DNA of 64,000 bases from Biscogniauxia marginata (Eukaryota > Ascomycota > Sordariomycetes > Xylariales > Xylariaceae): assembly GCA_022695795.1 (NCBI GenBank), contig MU404150.1, positions 1 to 64,000 on the forward strand. Direction: 5' to 3'. Below, in pieces: positions 12,383 to 23,623 of this stretch. The position numbers and the translations under genes were made by a program. Under the pieces are notes generated by a model, which had not been told where the DNA came from, searched no databases, and saw nothing but the letters and a program-made list of their open reading frames with translations. The number at the start of each line of letters is the position of its first letter. Positions within the stretch are counted from its first letter, which is position 1.

Positions 12383-13308
12383 ATGACTCGAATACGGGAA
12401 AAAGAAACTGAAACTAATCTTGTCGACTATACTCTCCTCGTGGGGCCTCCTGCAACGACATTAGAGGCTTTCGAAAACCCTAAACTACGCCAATTTCCGG
12501 CTTCGTTAGAGAACATCGAGTGGCTCGAGTTCCTGGGCTACGGAGAGGAGGGACATGTTTACTTGGCTAACATTGGCGATTACGGTCGCGTCGCGGTGAA
12601 GGTCGTACGTAATTTCGATGCCAGCTATAGCTATTTCCAGACTTGATCTCCACTGTACTAATACTTTCCTAGTTCTGGCATACATATCGGGCAGGCGAAC
12701 TTGTGCTTGGCATGCCTATGTGGAATACCTTCCCTTTTAAAACTGAATCACAAGTCGTCGACCTGAATCAGAAAATTGCATGGGCCATGTCTGAAGTTAA
12801 AAAAACCCCAGGGCAAAATATTCAGATTAGGCGTGGACCTAAAACGAGAGACCATGCTAAAGCCAACGTGCTTGCTTTTAGTCAAGAGTCCTGGGAATCG
12901 TTAAACGTGTCGGCTAATGAGTCAACAAAGCTGTCGCCGGCTCCCCCCTTTCCTAGGTGCTACGGGTGGGCTAAAATTGATAATTCTCAGCTCCCGAAGG
13001 TTCATCCACCAATGCCCCAGGGACCTAAGCTTGTTGGCTGGTCTTGGGTCATTGTTTACGAGTACGTTCCCGCGGCAGCCCCCGACATTACAATAGCCCA
13101 GACCTTTTTCGACTACTTTTATGACATAGGATTCATTGTGGCTTTCCGTCCTGAAAATTGGCGCGGGGGTAAGCTGGTGGACATAAATGATATCGTTTCC
13201 CCATTAGTACGAAATTGGTTTCCTGAGGGGGTGTGCTCTCGAAATGCTACAAAATTGGATTGGACTATTCATAATGATAATTGCCCTGACCGCAGTATCG
13301 TAAAATGA
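12383..13308 (+). CDS. Kinase-like FTA2-type hypothetical protein
   Basis: Two exons, 12383-12604 and 12673-13308, give 285 residues. The intron starts GTACGT, has TACTAAT near its end and closes CCTAG; both sides are phase 0. The N-terminus has a glycine-loop-like LGYGEEGHV (51-59) and VAVKV with Lys73. Further on are an FFDYFYDIGF/FRPENWRGG region and a late IHNDNC resembling a kinase catalytic loop. This pattern fits the ascomycete family of kinase-like proteins annotated as Sim4-complex FTA2 domain proteins, most of which have no proven kinetochore role. The protein stops soon after the catalytic-loop-like motif and has no DFG or APE, so it may be a degenerate kinase or slightly truncated. 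It sits directly beside the RIP block. Family level is moderately sure; function is unknown. Confidence 0.65.
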
Positions 13309-13529
13309 CGTTCTCGATGAACCGGATTTTGCACTACCTTGCCGGAGAATGACGTTGATGGCTATAATAGAGCCGTGCCTTGTATGCTCAATCTACGGTT
13401 CCATGATAGATTAAGTCATTTGAGCACGACATTAAACATAAGTCTCGGGTTTTTAGGCATGCCAAAGCCTCAAATAAACTATAATACATTATTCTCTTTC
13501 TACTTTGTACCTTGTTTTTATATTCCTTG

Positions 13530-13765
13530 TGTCACGGACTACAATAAGACCCAGGGCGCGAGGGCTCGAGTAATCTCTATATTGTAAGGAAAAGGAATTT
13601 CGTGGAGAAAGAAAGGTTCCTCATACTGCTAACAAACTATATACATTTCTTAAATACCATAACTAAGCTGTAACAACTCGAGCCATAGCAACGTATTCAT
13701 CCGAATAACTTCTCCCACAGCAACCGTCTCGGTGGTGTAAAGAAGACTCAGGTCACATCTAATTA
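13530..13765. repeat. LTR-like repeat relic (TGTCACGGAC family)
   Basis: It begins TGTCACGGACTACAATAAG and follows the reverse complement of the 209-bp solo LTR at 62380-62588 word for word through CCCAGGGCGCGAG, GAAAGGTTCCTCA and TTTCTTAA. A third copy is at 51392. The right end is uncertain. The minus-strand open frame 13650-13895 overlaps this relic and continues past it; it is probably element-derived. Confidence 0.7.
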
Positions 13766-13895
13766 CGTCGTAGGCAATGTGAAAGAGTTTGAAGCGGCCT
13801 TTTAAATGTGTTCTTAATCCAAGAGCAGCCTCGAAGCGAGCTTCAGTGATGTGGTAATAGAGCTGGGCCTCCAGGGTGCTTAGCGCAATGAGCAT

Positions 13896-16454
13896 TAGTA
13901 GGATCGAACACGCCCCCTTTTATGGTTGCAGCGGACTCATTGGGCCGATCATTCGGTTAGACACTGATATTTCAAACATATATTTCTCAGGCTGCAAGTA
14001 TGCTTCTCATATTCGACAACGTGGAAGGCTTTGCTGGCATCGAAACAAGAACCCTTGAGAAAAGACGGGCATGATTTCAATCACCTCCAAGAAGCATTTC
14101 CCCCCCTCCCATCTAGTCAGAGAGTGTAGGCCTTGAGATCAGTTCTCTTTGGGGTTTCCCTAGGGACATAATTCCTGCTTTAATACATCAATAGGTATCA
14201 CGCCTCTCCTGACAACGATGCATCAATAAGGATTAAAGCTCGCAACGACTTAGTGAAGCCCAATCTGCAACGATTATATCCTCTATACTTGGAGGATGCC
14301 TGCTAGCATTAAAACAAGCTTTATGCCCTGTCCGGGAGAGCCGTTGAACTTCCGGGCATCTCTTGCCAAACATCTGGAGAGAGTGAAGGCAGAGCATACC
14401 CCCGAACTTCTGCATGCTGGTCACGCCCACCCTCTTGAAGATTCAGGGTTTTCTTGTATCCCTCAAAGTTCTGGAACCTAAGGTCATGATCACCCTCGGC
14501 GTAATGGCTTTTATCCAACCTAAGAGGATTCTAGGGAACACTTAATCCATCTACAGTTTTTACAAGATAACTTACGAGTAATAACATGAGCCGAAGCCCT
14601 GTGCACTTCGGGACGGCTCTACTGACTGTTTCCACAGTGTGGCAGATCGACTCGAACAACTCATCATCTGGGCTTTAGTGCATAAGGGCCGAAGTGACGG
14701 TTCATCGTTTCTGAGGCTGACTTCTAGGAATTCTTTAATACGACGTTTATTTTATTTTACTCTGTACGACGCGATCCCGAATCAGGAGTATACCAGAGGA
14801 CTACGTACTAAGACTAAATAAATCAGTAAACAGCTCTTTTAGATTGGGGGCGGAAGAGGGGGACTACGTTGTGGGTTGCAAGCTTACGAGAGAATTGGTG
14901 AACTCCAACGGGCTTATTCATGTCTCTACGAGGCTAGATACCATGGGCCCCATAGCAAGAAGTTTGAGTTTAAGTTTCAGTTACTCCCGATTTACTTGGG
15001 GGGTTCAGATAGGAACAAGGGTGAGGAAAGAAGAGAAAATAACCTCGAAGCGAGTGGCAGAGGAGATGGGGGAATAAGGGGCAGCGGGTTGTTTTGATGA
15101 ACGACCTCGTCCGTATGTGTGTTATCACGGGCGGACTCGGTTTCCTGGCCGACTTTTACAGCTTTCCTCGATGGCCACGCGAGAACACAAGATATGCCTT
15201 GGCCATGATCTCCCCTGTGTACAGTCCATTGATTGTGGGTTGTTAGAGACGAATAGGTAGGTACCTGAGTGGTGTTTAGATATATATTCTACGATGAGAG
15301 CACGTTAGGTTAGAATGAGTAGGTCACACCTAATCTCGGCCTTCACTAATCTTCCTCCCTTTCACGGCCTGGTCGAGATCGTCATACCCGCCGAGTAAAA
15401 CTTCGTACGGCGAAGGCAGTCTGGATTGTCATTAATATGAATTATTCTATGTACTGCATTGACTGTATTCGCGGACTAACAACTGGATTTCTTCAGTGGC
15501 AACATGGTCGAGTCCTAAGTAACCAAGGTATTAATTAAAATGAGAGCGGTGGCATTTGAACCATCAGAGACGCCATTAAGCCATTTACGTTTATGACATT
15601 CTCGAGTAATTTGCTCCATGAAATTAAGTCTATTTATTATGTTCGTAGAGAATCTGGTTTCGATCGCCATCTCCACTGACTCGATGATGAATGTGCAGCT
15701 ATCATGGAGGCATGTAGTCTTGGGCTCTGACTACCCAGAGACAGACAGGCGATCATCCTGTAATTTGTTAAAGGCTTAGGACAGTGACGCATCGCGGCGT
15801 GACAAGTAGATGTTTTTGACTTCAGTGACAAGGAAGCGATGGAATAATGTATTCTCAACAAGGGTTGGGTACTTTAATTTAGTTGAGATGAGATTAGAGA
15901 CATCGGCCCTTACCAACCAACTACACCAAAACCTTTGGCCTTCTCTTTTTACTATATACATCCTTAAAGCCAGGGGGCTCCAGAGCGGCATAAGAGAGGC
16001 CTGAATACGGAAAGTCGACCACATTTCCCTGGTAGTTGCTTTCCCCCCTTTTTTTATCTCTTTCATTTCCCCCTTCGTAGAGCCCTCGCGAATCCCCGTA
16101 ATACTATACATTCAGTGCTAGTTACATGGGCATATATAGTTATACAACGCGAGGAACCCGCTTTGACATATAATGTAACCACCACGCCAATATCGATTAT
16201 GTAATACAATGTTCGATTACATGAATACATATAGCGGCGTTCTTTCGTGTAACCCTGAAAAGAGATGAGGTCAACCAGGGAACTTCCCTTTACATTGGCA
16301 TAATAAGTCCTGCCAGGCTCTGAGTTACGAACAACGTATACCGTTTACCCAACAGAATCCGGGCCATCCACAAGAATGGAAGCAGAACTTGTATGAGTAC
16401 AACGAAGAGAAAGAAGAAAGCCTCGAATCTCTCCCTTTATGGCATCCCCGTCAC
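13896..16454. other. Intergenic, no supported gene
   Basis: Normal base composition, but no frame has convincing family motifs or splice structure. The minus-strand frame at 14321-14518 (65 residues, rich in charged and aromatic residues) looks somewhat protein-like and could be a relic of a lost gene. The minus-strand frame 15776-16111 is unrecognised and is not supported by anything else. Confidence 0.5.
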
Positions 16455-18658
16455 CTAAGAAGCCATGATACTTCGACCTCCATCGGCGGTGATGCGACCT
16501 CTCACTGAAACATGCATAACGTCATGCGACAGTCGTTTGTGGGTCGTTTTAACCCCATTTACCGGACACTCCTGCTCCTCCAGGTCGACAACAGCATTCG
16601 GAGCAAACACCAACGCCTCGCCGGTCTTGAGCTTCACGATCCGCGCGAAGAGCTGAGAGGTAATTTTGTCTGGCGATAGGTCTTCATGTTGTAAGTTGCC
16701 GGCCCGCAGCCCGTCCTTGGACTCGTCGCTCGCCTGCGGGTCATACATGCTCGTGACTTTTGACAAGAGTGAGACTCCCGCCAAGTGTTTCTTTAGGGCT
16801 TTGAACCAATCCGGGGAAGTGAAGCGGTGGATAATGGCGACACTAGATAGATCGAGGAGCTTCGGTGATATGGTAGGTTCTTGCGTCGAGATGACAATCC
16901 GAACGCCCAGGTGTCGCTGTAATCGAATGGCCGATATCAGGCTCTCGGTGAGTTCTGCCGAGTCAGCGGTTTGATCCATGTATTTGTGTGCCTCGTCAAG
17001 GGCTACAACCCGGCCAAGGGAAGTTTCCTGTCCAAGGAATATCGAGAGACAGATATTGAAAAGTGAGCATGCCATAGCACTCGTGATACACGGACATGAC
17101 AAGTCAACGATAATTAGCTCTCCTGCCTGCACAATGGTTAGTAAATGTCCAGGTAGAAAGATCAAGAGCTTAGGAGCGAAGTAATCTTGGGACCGAAGTC
17201 ATGTACTTACCTTAAGCGTCCAATCTGTACCAAAGACCTTTTCTGGTTCTTCAGCTCCCACCCGCCGGAAGAACAGCTGTTCTACCGGCTCATCTACCGA
17301 CTCTTCCGCCGGCTCCTCCGCCTTTTTTTCTACTTGTTCTTCCATTTGTTCTTCCGGTTTCTCCGCTTCCACTTGTTCTTCTGGCTTCTCCGCCTTTTGT
17401 TCTACTTGTTCTTCCACTCGCTCTTCCACTATTTCCCTTCCCTCTGCTTTTGCCTCTGCTTCCCTTTTCTGTCTTTCACGCTCCCGTCTTCTCGCCTTTC
17501 TTCCCTCTTCTGCCAATCGCCTCTGTTCTGCAATTATCTTCTTTTTCTCCCTTCTCGCCTCTATAGCCCGTCGTTGTTTTTCTGCTTCGATTGCATTTCT
17601 CTCCTCCCTTCTCGTCATCCTCCTTTCAGCTTTGATTTGTTCTGGAATCATGAAACTTTCTAGGATATCCAGGCGCTGCTGGAGGGACCCTGCTTGGCTA
17701 GGCTTCAATCCTCCATCATTAAGCCTTTCGATGAAATCCCTATACCTGAAAGGTCTTCCTGTCTTCTGTTGGGTAATGCGCATGTCTCTCAAGATCGACT
17801 GGATAACGTGCATGTACAAAGGCGGGTCTTTGTCACCAAACCCCATGAGATCCAACATACGCTTCGTGTTCAGGTCAGACTCATCCAGTCTCAATTCTTC
17901 AACTGTAACGTTTTCGATAGAACTATAAGTATTCTATAATATATCAGCTTGTGTTACCTAGGGGGGAAGTGGCTTTTACTATACCCTGATAGTATTGATG
18001 TTGGTTGGAGAACACAAGACCCGGACCTTGACGCGAGGGTCAGAAGCTATGTATGCAGCTTCGCATGGGGTGCTATTTTCGTCGGAGATATAATTATCAT
18101 AATGGAATACAATTCCTGTTAGGGGGTTGGGGAGACGGCCCAAGTTTTCCGAAGGGATCAGACAGCTCTCAAGAATGCATGAAAGGCTGTGGCTTTTTCC
18201 AGAGCCCTGACTGCCGCAGATGAAGAAACTCGTGGGCGTTGTCACATTATAGAATACTCTTGGGTCGTTCCCTGTTGTGCGCGCAAGAGTCTGCACATCT
18301 GCAGCAAAAAGTGCATACTGGGAAAAGGGGGAGTTAGAGAATTTAGAGGCCAGTTTATTAGTATGCTTAAGGACTGGGTATGTGAAGATGGGAGCAGATG
18401 CGATGTCCATAATTGCATCCTCATGCGGAACACGCTGGAGAAGCTTGAGGTGTCTATTTAGTTCCTCCTTCTCCTTGCCGTCCAATAATGGCTCTTGACC
18501 TATTTCCGCATAACGAGCGCTGATGTTAGATATCTTGTGCTATGGAACAGCCTTGTGAGGCAACCTAGTTGATGGCATATTAGAGTCGAACTTACCACTC
18601 CCAGTTTCGCCAAGAGAACTCTTTCTGGAGGCGAGTATCAGCCATCATATTCGCTCAT
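16455..18658 (-). CDS. HerA/DUF87-like P-loop ATPase (stop in exon 1)
   Basis: Four exons on the minus strand: 18658-18596, 18539-17985, 17933-17211 and 17126-16455, all joined in phase 0, about 670 residues. Exon 2 carries Walker A GSQGSGKS. Exon 4 carries a VVALDEAHKYM Walker B and a STQEPTISP segment. The arrangement matches the HerA/VirB4-like (DUF87/TraG) group of ring ATPases that move DNA or protein, known in fungi as uncharacterised P-loop NTPases. Between the two Walker motifs lies about 120 residues of Glu/Lys/Arg-rich sequence, probably a long coiled coil. Exon 1 (ATG 18658) has an in-frame TGA at 18638-18640 where TGG would restore the frame. Either the gene is broken or translation starts lower, for example at ATG 18410, which still keeps Walker A. 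Function is unknown. The fold is quite sure, the start is not. Confidence 0.7.
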
Positions 18659-19466
18659 TGAATTGCCACTGCATACGGCAGTACCATACACAAACCTCGA
18701 ACTAGGAAACTTACGGGGATTCAAAGAGGCGGAAGAAATTAATTGCCCGTAGTGCGCGAGGGGCGATGATTCGTCTCGGGGGGAAGAATGTACCCCGTCT
18801 TCCACGGCATACTGTAACTGTACGCTGAACCAGAGAACATTGTGGCGGCGGGAACAAAGGCGCCCTCATGATGTTGCTGGCTCGGAGTAAGTGGTGACAC
18901 CATTTATGAACAGAGGCAGGACCTCAGACAGTGGATTGATGATGATTTTTCTATGTGCAAGAATTTTTACACTGGGAACCCAGACAAAGCCATAATCCCG
19001 GAGCTCCATGTGGCGTGTGCTTTAGTTAAGGTACCTATGTAGGTAGGTAGGTACCTAGGTACCGTCGACCCCAGCTTGAGCCACAGCACAGCCACAGCAG
19101 AAGACATCCAATCATGTCGCGGTCAACCGTACGCCAAGCCTTCCCGTCACAAGAGACGGCACTTGATAGGTACATAGTTACATACTGAATCAGGGGCGAC
19201 GACATTATGTATAGATAAACGGTAATAGGTACCTAACGGACTCTGACAACAAATCATTGTACTCGTCATATACCTGAATCAACTTAAAGCTGATAACAAG
19301 GTTAAGATGGAAACGAAGAACTTGTAGGTAAGTATTTTATTTTGCCGTCTTTATTAAACAGGCAGTACTAATTTTGCGAAACTGTAGGACGCTTGCACCA
19401 TTTATGTGTTGTGATGTAATATTTATTGTACGTATAAGAGCAAGTGGTTATCAGCTTGGAAAGAGG
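18659..19466. other. Intergenic region
   Basis: No gene is seen. It contains short TAGGTAGGTACCTAGGTACC-type repeats at about 19030-19065, which recur across the window. It would hold the promoter of the ATPase gene and the 3' end region of the glycosyltransferase gene. Confidence 0.5.
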
Positions 19467-20960
19467 CTAGTCCTGGAATTGGTTTTCCATTTCCAATCCC
19501 ATCATCGCATTCTTGATGTTATTGCGCGCACTCCACACTATGTTCTCGGTAGTACCCTTCTCGCGAGAATCCGTATTTTGAACGTCCTGAATATCGCTGT
19601 CACCAATCACGGGGCCCTTGGCTTTGTGGTGGAAGAACACGGGAGGCGTGACGCTTATACACTTGGCTCGGAGGCCGTTTGGGTTGTTGGATGCCCCATC
19701 CCGGCAGAAGTCGGCAAGCGCATTATCGAAATTGCCAATAAGATGGTCGACTGATAGATCGAAAAGCACTTTGCGCGCACCCCTCTGTGAAAGACCATAG
19801 GCGAACGTGCATATCGGTCCTCCAGCAACGTGAACCCATCGCGTGAATGCTGGGTACATCGCGAAGTCCACCAACCCAGTCAGCTTATTGAGCGGGGGTA
19901 CTGTCTTATCGTTGTGGATGGTAAACTTGGGATGCTCTGGTTTTCCTTGGTTCTCGGGGAGCGTCTCAGGGAATATCTCGCCGCAACTGTGAGTAAGAGT
20001 CAGCAAGTGGTTCCGCGTAATTACACTTCCATAGTTCGGACTACCAATGACACGAGATACCCATATTAGGAAGGAAAAGAAAGTATAAAATTCACGTACT
20101 GACCAAGCCATATGACATCCCAGGCACTACCATATGGCGACGATGTCGGTATGTCTGATGGCATAATAGCGCGAGCACCTTGGGCGACCTGCTCGAGTTG
20201 TGTCTTCAAGCGGACATCCCTAGCGAAAGAACCATTAGCGCGCCCATATTCTACAACTTAAGTGCTGTTGAGCAAGAGGGTGGAATTTTTGAAGGATACG
20301 TACCAATCTATATCATCTTCCATGATAAGTGCGGACTCCAGACCTTCTTCGACGATCCTAAAGAAATCACGTAAGTCACGTCCACTCTCTTTATCACCAT
20401 ACACCTAATCAACCGACCTAGAGATAAAGCCAAACCGAGGGTGTATGTGTGAAATAATAGGAAACAACTTACCTTCGTACGGCATTCATATGTCCCCTCC
20501 AGCTGCCCAAATTACTCTCCCCTAACGGACCCCTATTGACGCCGAATGGGACCGCTTTGTCAGGAATTGCCTCGCCCTTGACACCATCCACATATTCGAC
20601 ATGGAACCCAGTGAGCGCACTTGTCAGAGCAAATGCGTCGCGTTTATCGCTTCTTTCTGGTAGCCCCACCACGAATATTTTAGAGAATCCCAAAGTTTCA
20701 TTGGTGACACTATTTTGCCCTTTACAATAGCCCTCTGGGCCCTCTCCGCTAAATTTCTTCGATTTCGTACTAGGCTTTATAGGTGAGTCGAAGGGGAGGA
20801 GGACGGTTAAAGCGATACAAAAGGCCGCAATGCCGATTACTATCCGGCGGAATAGTTGGCGCGTAGGTCCTATGTTGTGGCCCATTCTAAATAGCAAGTC
20901 TGGCTTTTTTCCGGCTGCTGTCGAGCGAGAAGAGAGGGTCGTTGTTTTATAGACATACAT
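19467..20960 (-). CDS. Glycosyltransferase family 25 protein, type II membrane
   Basis: Four exons, 20960-20473, 20357-20304, 20219-20100 and 19986-19467, with GT-AG introns in matching phases, give 393 residues. A short basic N-terminus and one hydrophobic helix (about 40-57, IVIGIAAFCIALTVLLPF) suggest a Golgi signal-anchor. After a stem comes KIFVVGLPERSDKRD, the usual start of GT25 (LPS-type glycosyltransferase) domains. LIMEDDIDW (EDD at 176-178) is the metal/nucleotide-sugar site, followed by DVIWLGHCGE. The reaction is inferred to be transfer of a sugar, typically galactose in this family, to a glycan in the secretory pathway; the true acceptor is unknown. A second Met at residue 26 (20885) is an alternative start. 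GT25 genes are scattered in fungi. Confidence 0.85.
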
Positions 20961-21636
20961 AGTGATTGAAGTGAAGAGTATCCAAGTCGAACGGATTCTA
21001 AGAGAGCAGGCTATAATAATATCCTTATCCTATGAATAGAACGAGCCTGCATAGGATAGAGGCAACGCAGACCAACACAACAATATAGGATGGTTATTGG
21101 TCAGACTAAATACGACGCTGCCTCCCAGCGCCTATACTAATTCGTACCAAACCACATTTAACTGCCCATCATGACCAAATCAGGGTCCAAGTGGTAATGC
21201 ATAATAGATGGCCTTATTATCCCAAAATGCAGGGCCCGGTCCGCATGTTGCCTTGACAGCTGCGGGCCGACCTTAGACGCTCACTTGAGGTAAAAGGGGT
21301 AATGATGCCCGTGTTAGACAGGGGGTGAACGCATGCCAAGCGCTGTTGGTTGCTGTGTTTCAACTCTCATGTCACATCAACTATCACAGCAAAATTTGAA
21401 GATTCACTCCTTCAAGTGTAGAATGACCAACGGTTCTTGGCTTCTGTCTCAGACAGGCAAGGCTTAGCTTCGTTACTATCAAAATCGAGCAATTATTTTA
21501 TTAGTTTAGTAGGAATAGAAATGCAAGATTGACATGTTGTACGTTGTGCAACCTTCTTTTTCCGCCCTGCCTGAACATTCTCTTCTTCGACCTCGTTCAA
21601 GATTACCTCTCATTGTCAAAAATAGAATTAATTGAG
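20961..21636. other. Intergenic, divergent promoter region
   Basis: 676 bases separate the divergently read glycosyltransferase and membrane-protein genes. No other gene or clear TATA element can be supported. Confidence 0.5.
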
Positions 21637-22523
21637 ATGAGGGGTACTTCTCGATATATGCAATGCGCCTATCTATATTGCTATACTTCGTGGCTGTCTC
21701 TAGTCTCGGCTCAAAACGGATTCATCTCTCCCAAATATCAATTGACCACGGAGCCCGGAAGATTCGCAGCTAATTCTATATGGCCACTGGGGTCGAGCCA
21801 GATTGTTGCCTTCAATTCGAACTGGGATGAATATAGAATCGAGCTATGGCAGCAAAGCCTAGCCAGTGATAGTGCCACATTGTCTACAAATCTCGTCTAT
21901 AACCGCAAGTCCGCCGAATTCTACCAGATCATATTCCCGCGAGGCTGACCAAATTTCCCCCAGAAATCTCCGGCGAGGACCTTCCCCAGAGTTTCTACTG
22001 GACAGTACAGACCTATGAGCTTCAATTTTCCGACTCGCCCGTTTTCTTTTTCTGGCTCCGCGACAACAATTCTGAAGACCAGCAGACCTCCGCCTTGTTT
22101 AACATCACAATTGACTTAGCTTCGGGTACCAGCAATACGGTCGTAGTTTCAACTACCATCGCGCCAACTTCGACAACGAGAAACTCCACCCATGGGATGA
22201 CAGCCGCTTCAACAGTACATGCAACGTCTAAACCCTCTTCAGAGACAGAAGAATCGTCAGGAGGAGATTCCGGTGGGCTTTCAGGAGGTGCTACAGCCGG
22301 AATTGGTGTTGGCGTCTCTATGGCTACGATTTCAGTCATAGGCCTCGCTGGATTTCTATTTTACAAGTGGAGAAAACGCAACATAGATACGCAGAGCTCA
22401 GAGCTCGCCGCAGACTCATATAGTAATGGAGAGAATAAGATGGTGCCGACGACGGAAGTCAACGAGCTGCAGCCGGGCCCGACTAGTCATCGTCAAGCAT
22501 CACCTGTAGAATTGGTCGGCTAA
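21637..22523 (+). CDS. Single-pass membrane protein with Ser/Thr stalk
   Basis: Two exons, 21637-21904 and 21964-22523, give 275 residues. The start could also be ATG 21658, seven residues on, which begins a plain signal peptide ending near LVSAQNG. The ectodomain has NSIWPLGSSQIVAF, LWQQSLA, SFYWTVQTYEL and VFFFWLRD, a pattern seen in small uncharacterised ascomycete surface proteins. It is followed by a Ser/Thr/Gly-rich stalk, one membrane helix (GIGVGVSMATISVIGLAGF), a KWRKR stop-transfer and a short cytosolic tail. The layout resembles WSC/mid2-type wall sensors but no such domain is seen. The intron opens with GC (GCAAGT), has CTGACC before its end and closes CCCAG; only this junction keeps the frame and the ectodomain. 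Surface role is inferred; the exact function is unknown. Confidence 0.75.
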
Positions 22524-23262
22524 CTGGACGCTAGAAGATAAACGGACAGTATTTCTAATTGAGTTACTATCGATTCCTAAATTACATTATTTTATCTATA
22601 GCTAGATATCTAGGTACTATTCTTAATATCAGCCTACATTGCATCGTAACCCAAGTTGTCTGACGTTCTCCCTATTGTCCACAAATATTATCTCGCGCAC
22701 ACTTATTAGTATAATACCCCAGTTTATCCAAAGGTCATCATAAACATTAGACCAAGAGATTTCGCTTTTTGAATACATGTTACCATCCAGCTGATTACCT
22801 GAGCAGAGCTTATCCTAGGACTAAGCCGGGCGCTGTAATTACCTCTCCAGTTTCATGTTTTTTCCTGTTGCAATCTTATTTTATCATGCTGTATTTAAAT
22901 CTTTTTTTTTCAATACATTGGGTATATACTAAAGACTTCATTGTCTAGAAACCTAAATTTAATACGCATTTCACAGAGTCCTGGAGTATATGGATTAGCA
23001 AAGTAGGCAACATTAAATTTCCACCGTTACTATATTTATATTCTTCAGTGCCTTCGTGGAGCAGCATTGACCACTGCAGATGTATTAACCAGCGAGCATG
23101 TCAAGTGGTAGCCACTTCACACAAATGCTTTTATGCTCCATCCCCCGCACATCAATCGGGGTAGAAATTTATGAACAGTCTGGTTCCGTGCAATCTTGAA
23201 GATTTCGATATGTTGTCCACCCATCTAGCCCAATTCCAATCATATCGAATATGTAGCGTCGT
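22524..23262. other. Intergenic between convergent genes
   Basis: No coding or RNA gene is recognised. The stretch is moderately AT-rich and serves as the 3' flank for both neighbours. Confidence 0.5.
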
Positions 23263-23623
23263 TTAAGCACCACAGGACGCGTTGCAATCGGCGTCATATG
23301 TGCATGTTCCCTTCGCATCCTCACAACATCCGCACATGCTGGAGTAGATCATCGCGTCGGCAGACTCCTGACATTCGACCTGGCCAAAGGTATAAGCGAA
23401 GTCTTCAAGCCCGAGAATAGTTTACCTACAACTAACAGTAGTGTTGGGAGATTGGATAACTACTTACAAGAAGCCCATCCGGGGTGCAGCCGGTCTTAGC
23501 ACCGCTGCAGGCTGAATGAATCTGGCCGGTCCAACAAGCTGCTCTTGGAAAGGTAGAAAGAGACGCCGCCACGACCGACGATACGAGCGGGATAGCCACG
23601 CTGGTGTAACTTGATAGCTTCAT
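23263..23623 (-). CDS. Small secreted ten-cysteine protein (effector-like)
   Basis: Two exons, 23623-23468 and 23379-23263, joined in phase 0 (GTAAGT...GGCCAG), give 90 residues. The first 28 or so form a signal peptide (MKLSSYTSVAIPLVSSVVAA, then SLSTFPRA). The mature part of about 62 residues has ten cysteines, including a CGCC cluster and a CTYDADCNASCGA tail, so five disulfides are possible. No catalytic domain fits. Such proteins in filamentous fungi are often apoplastic effectors, antimicrobial peptides or wall proteins; which applies here is unknown. The open frame continues 11 residues past the splice donor to a stop, so an unspliced form would lose half the cysteines. Confidence 0.7.

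Noticed and set aside
15776..16111. 111-residue minus-strand frame
   Set aside because: No signal peptide, domain, splice context or repeat match; kept only as intergenic.
17187..17663. 158-residue Phe/Leu-rich frame on the plus strand
   Set aside because: Antisense shadow of the Glu/Lys-rich coiled coil of the ATPase gene.
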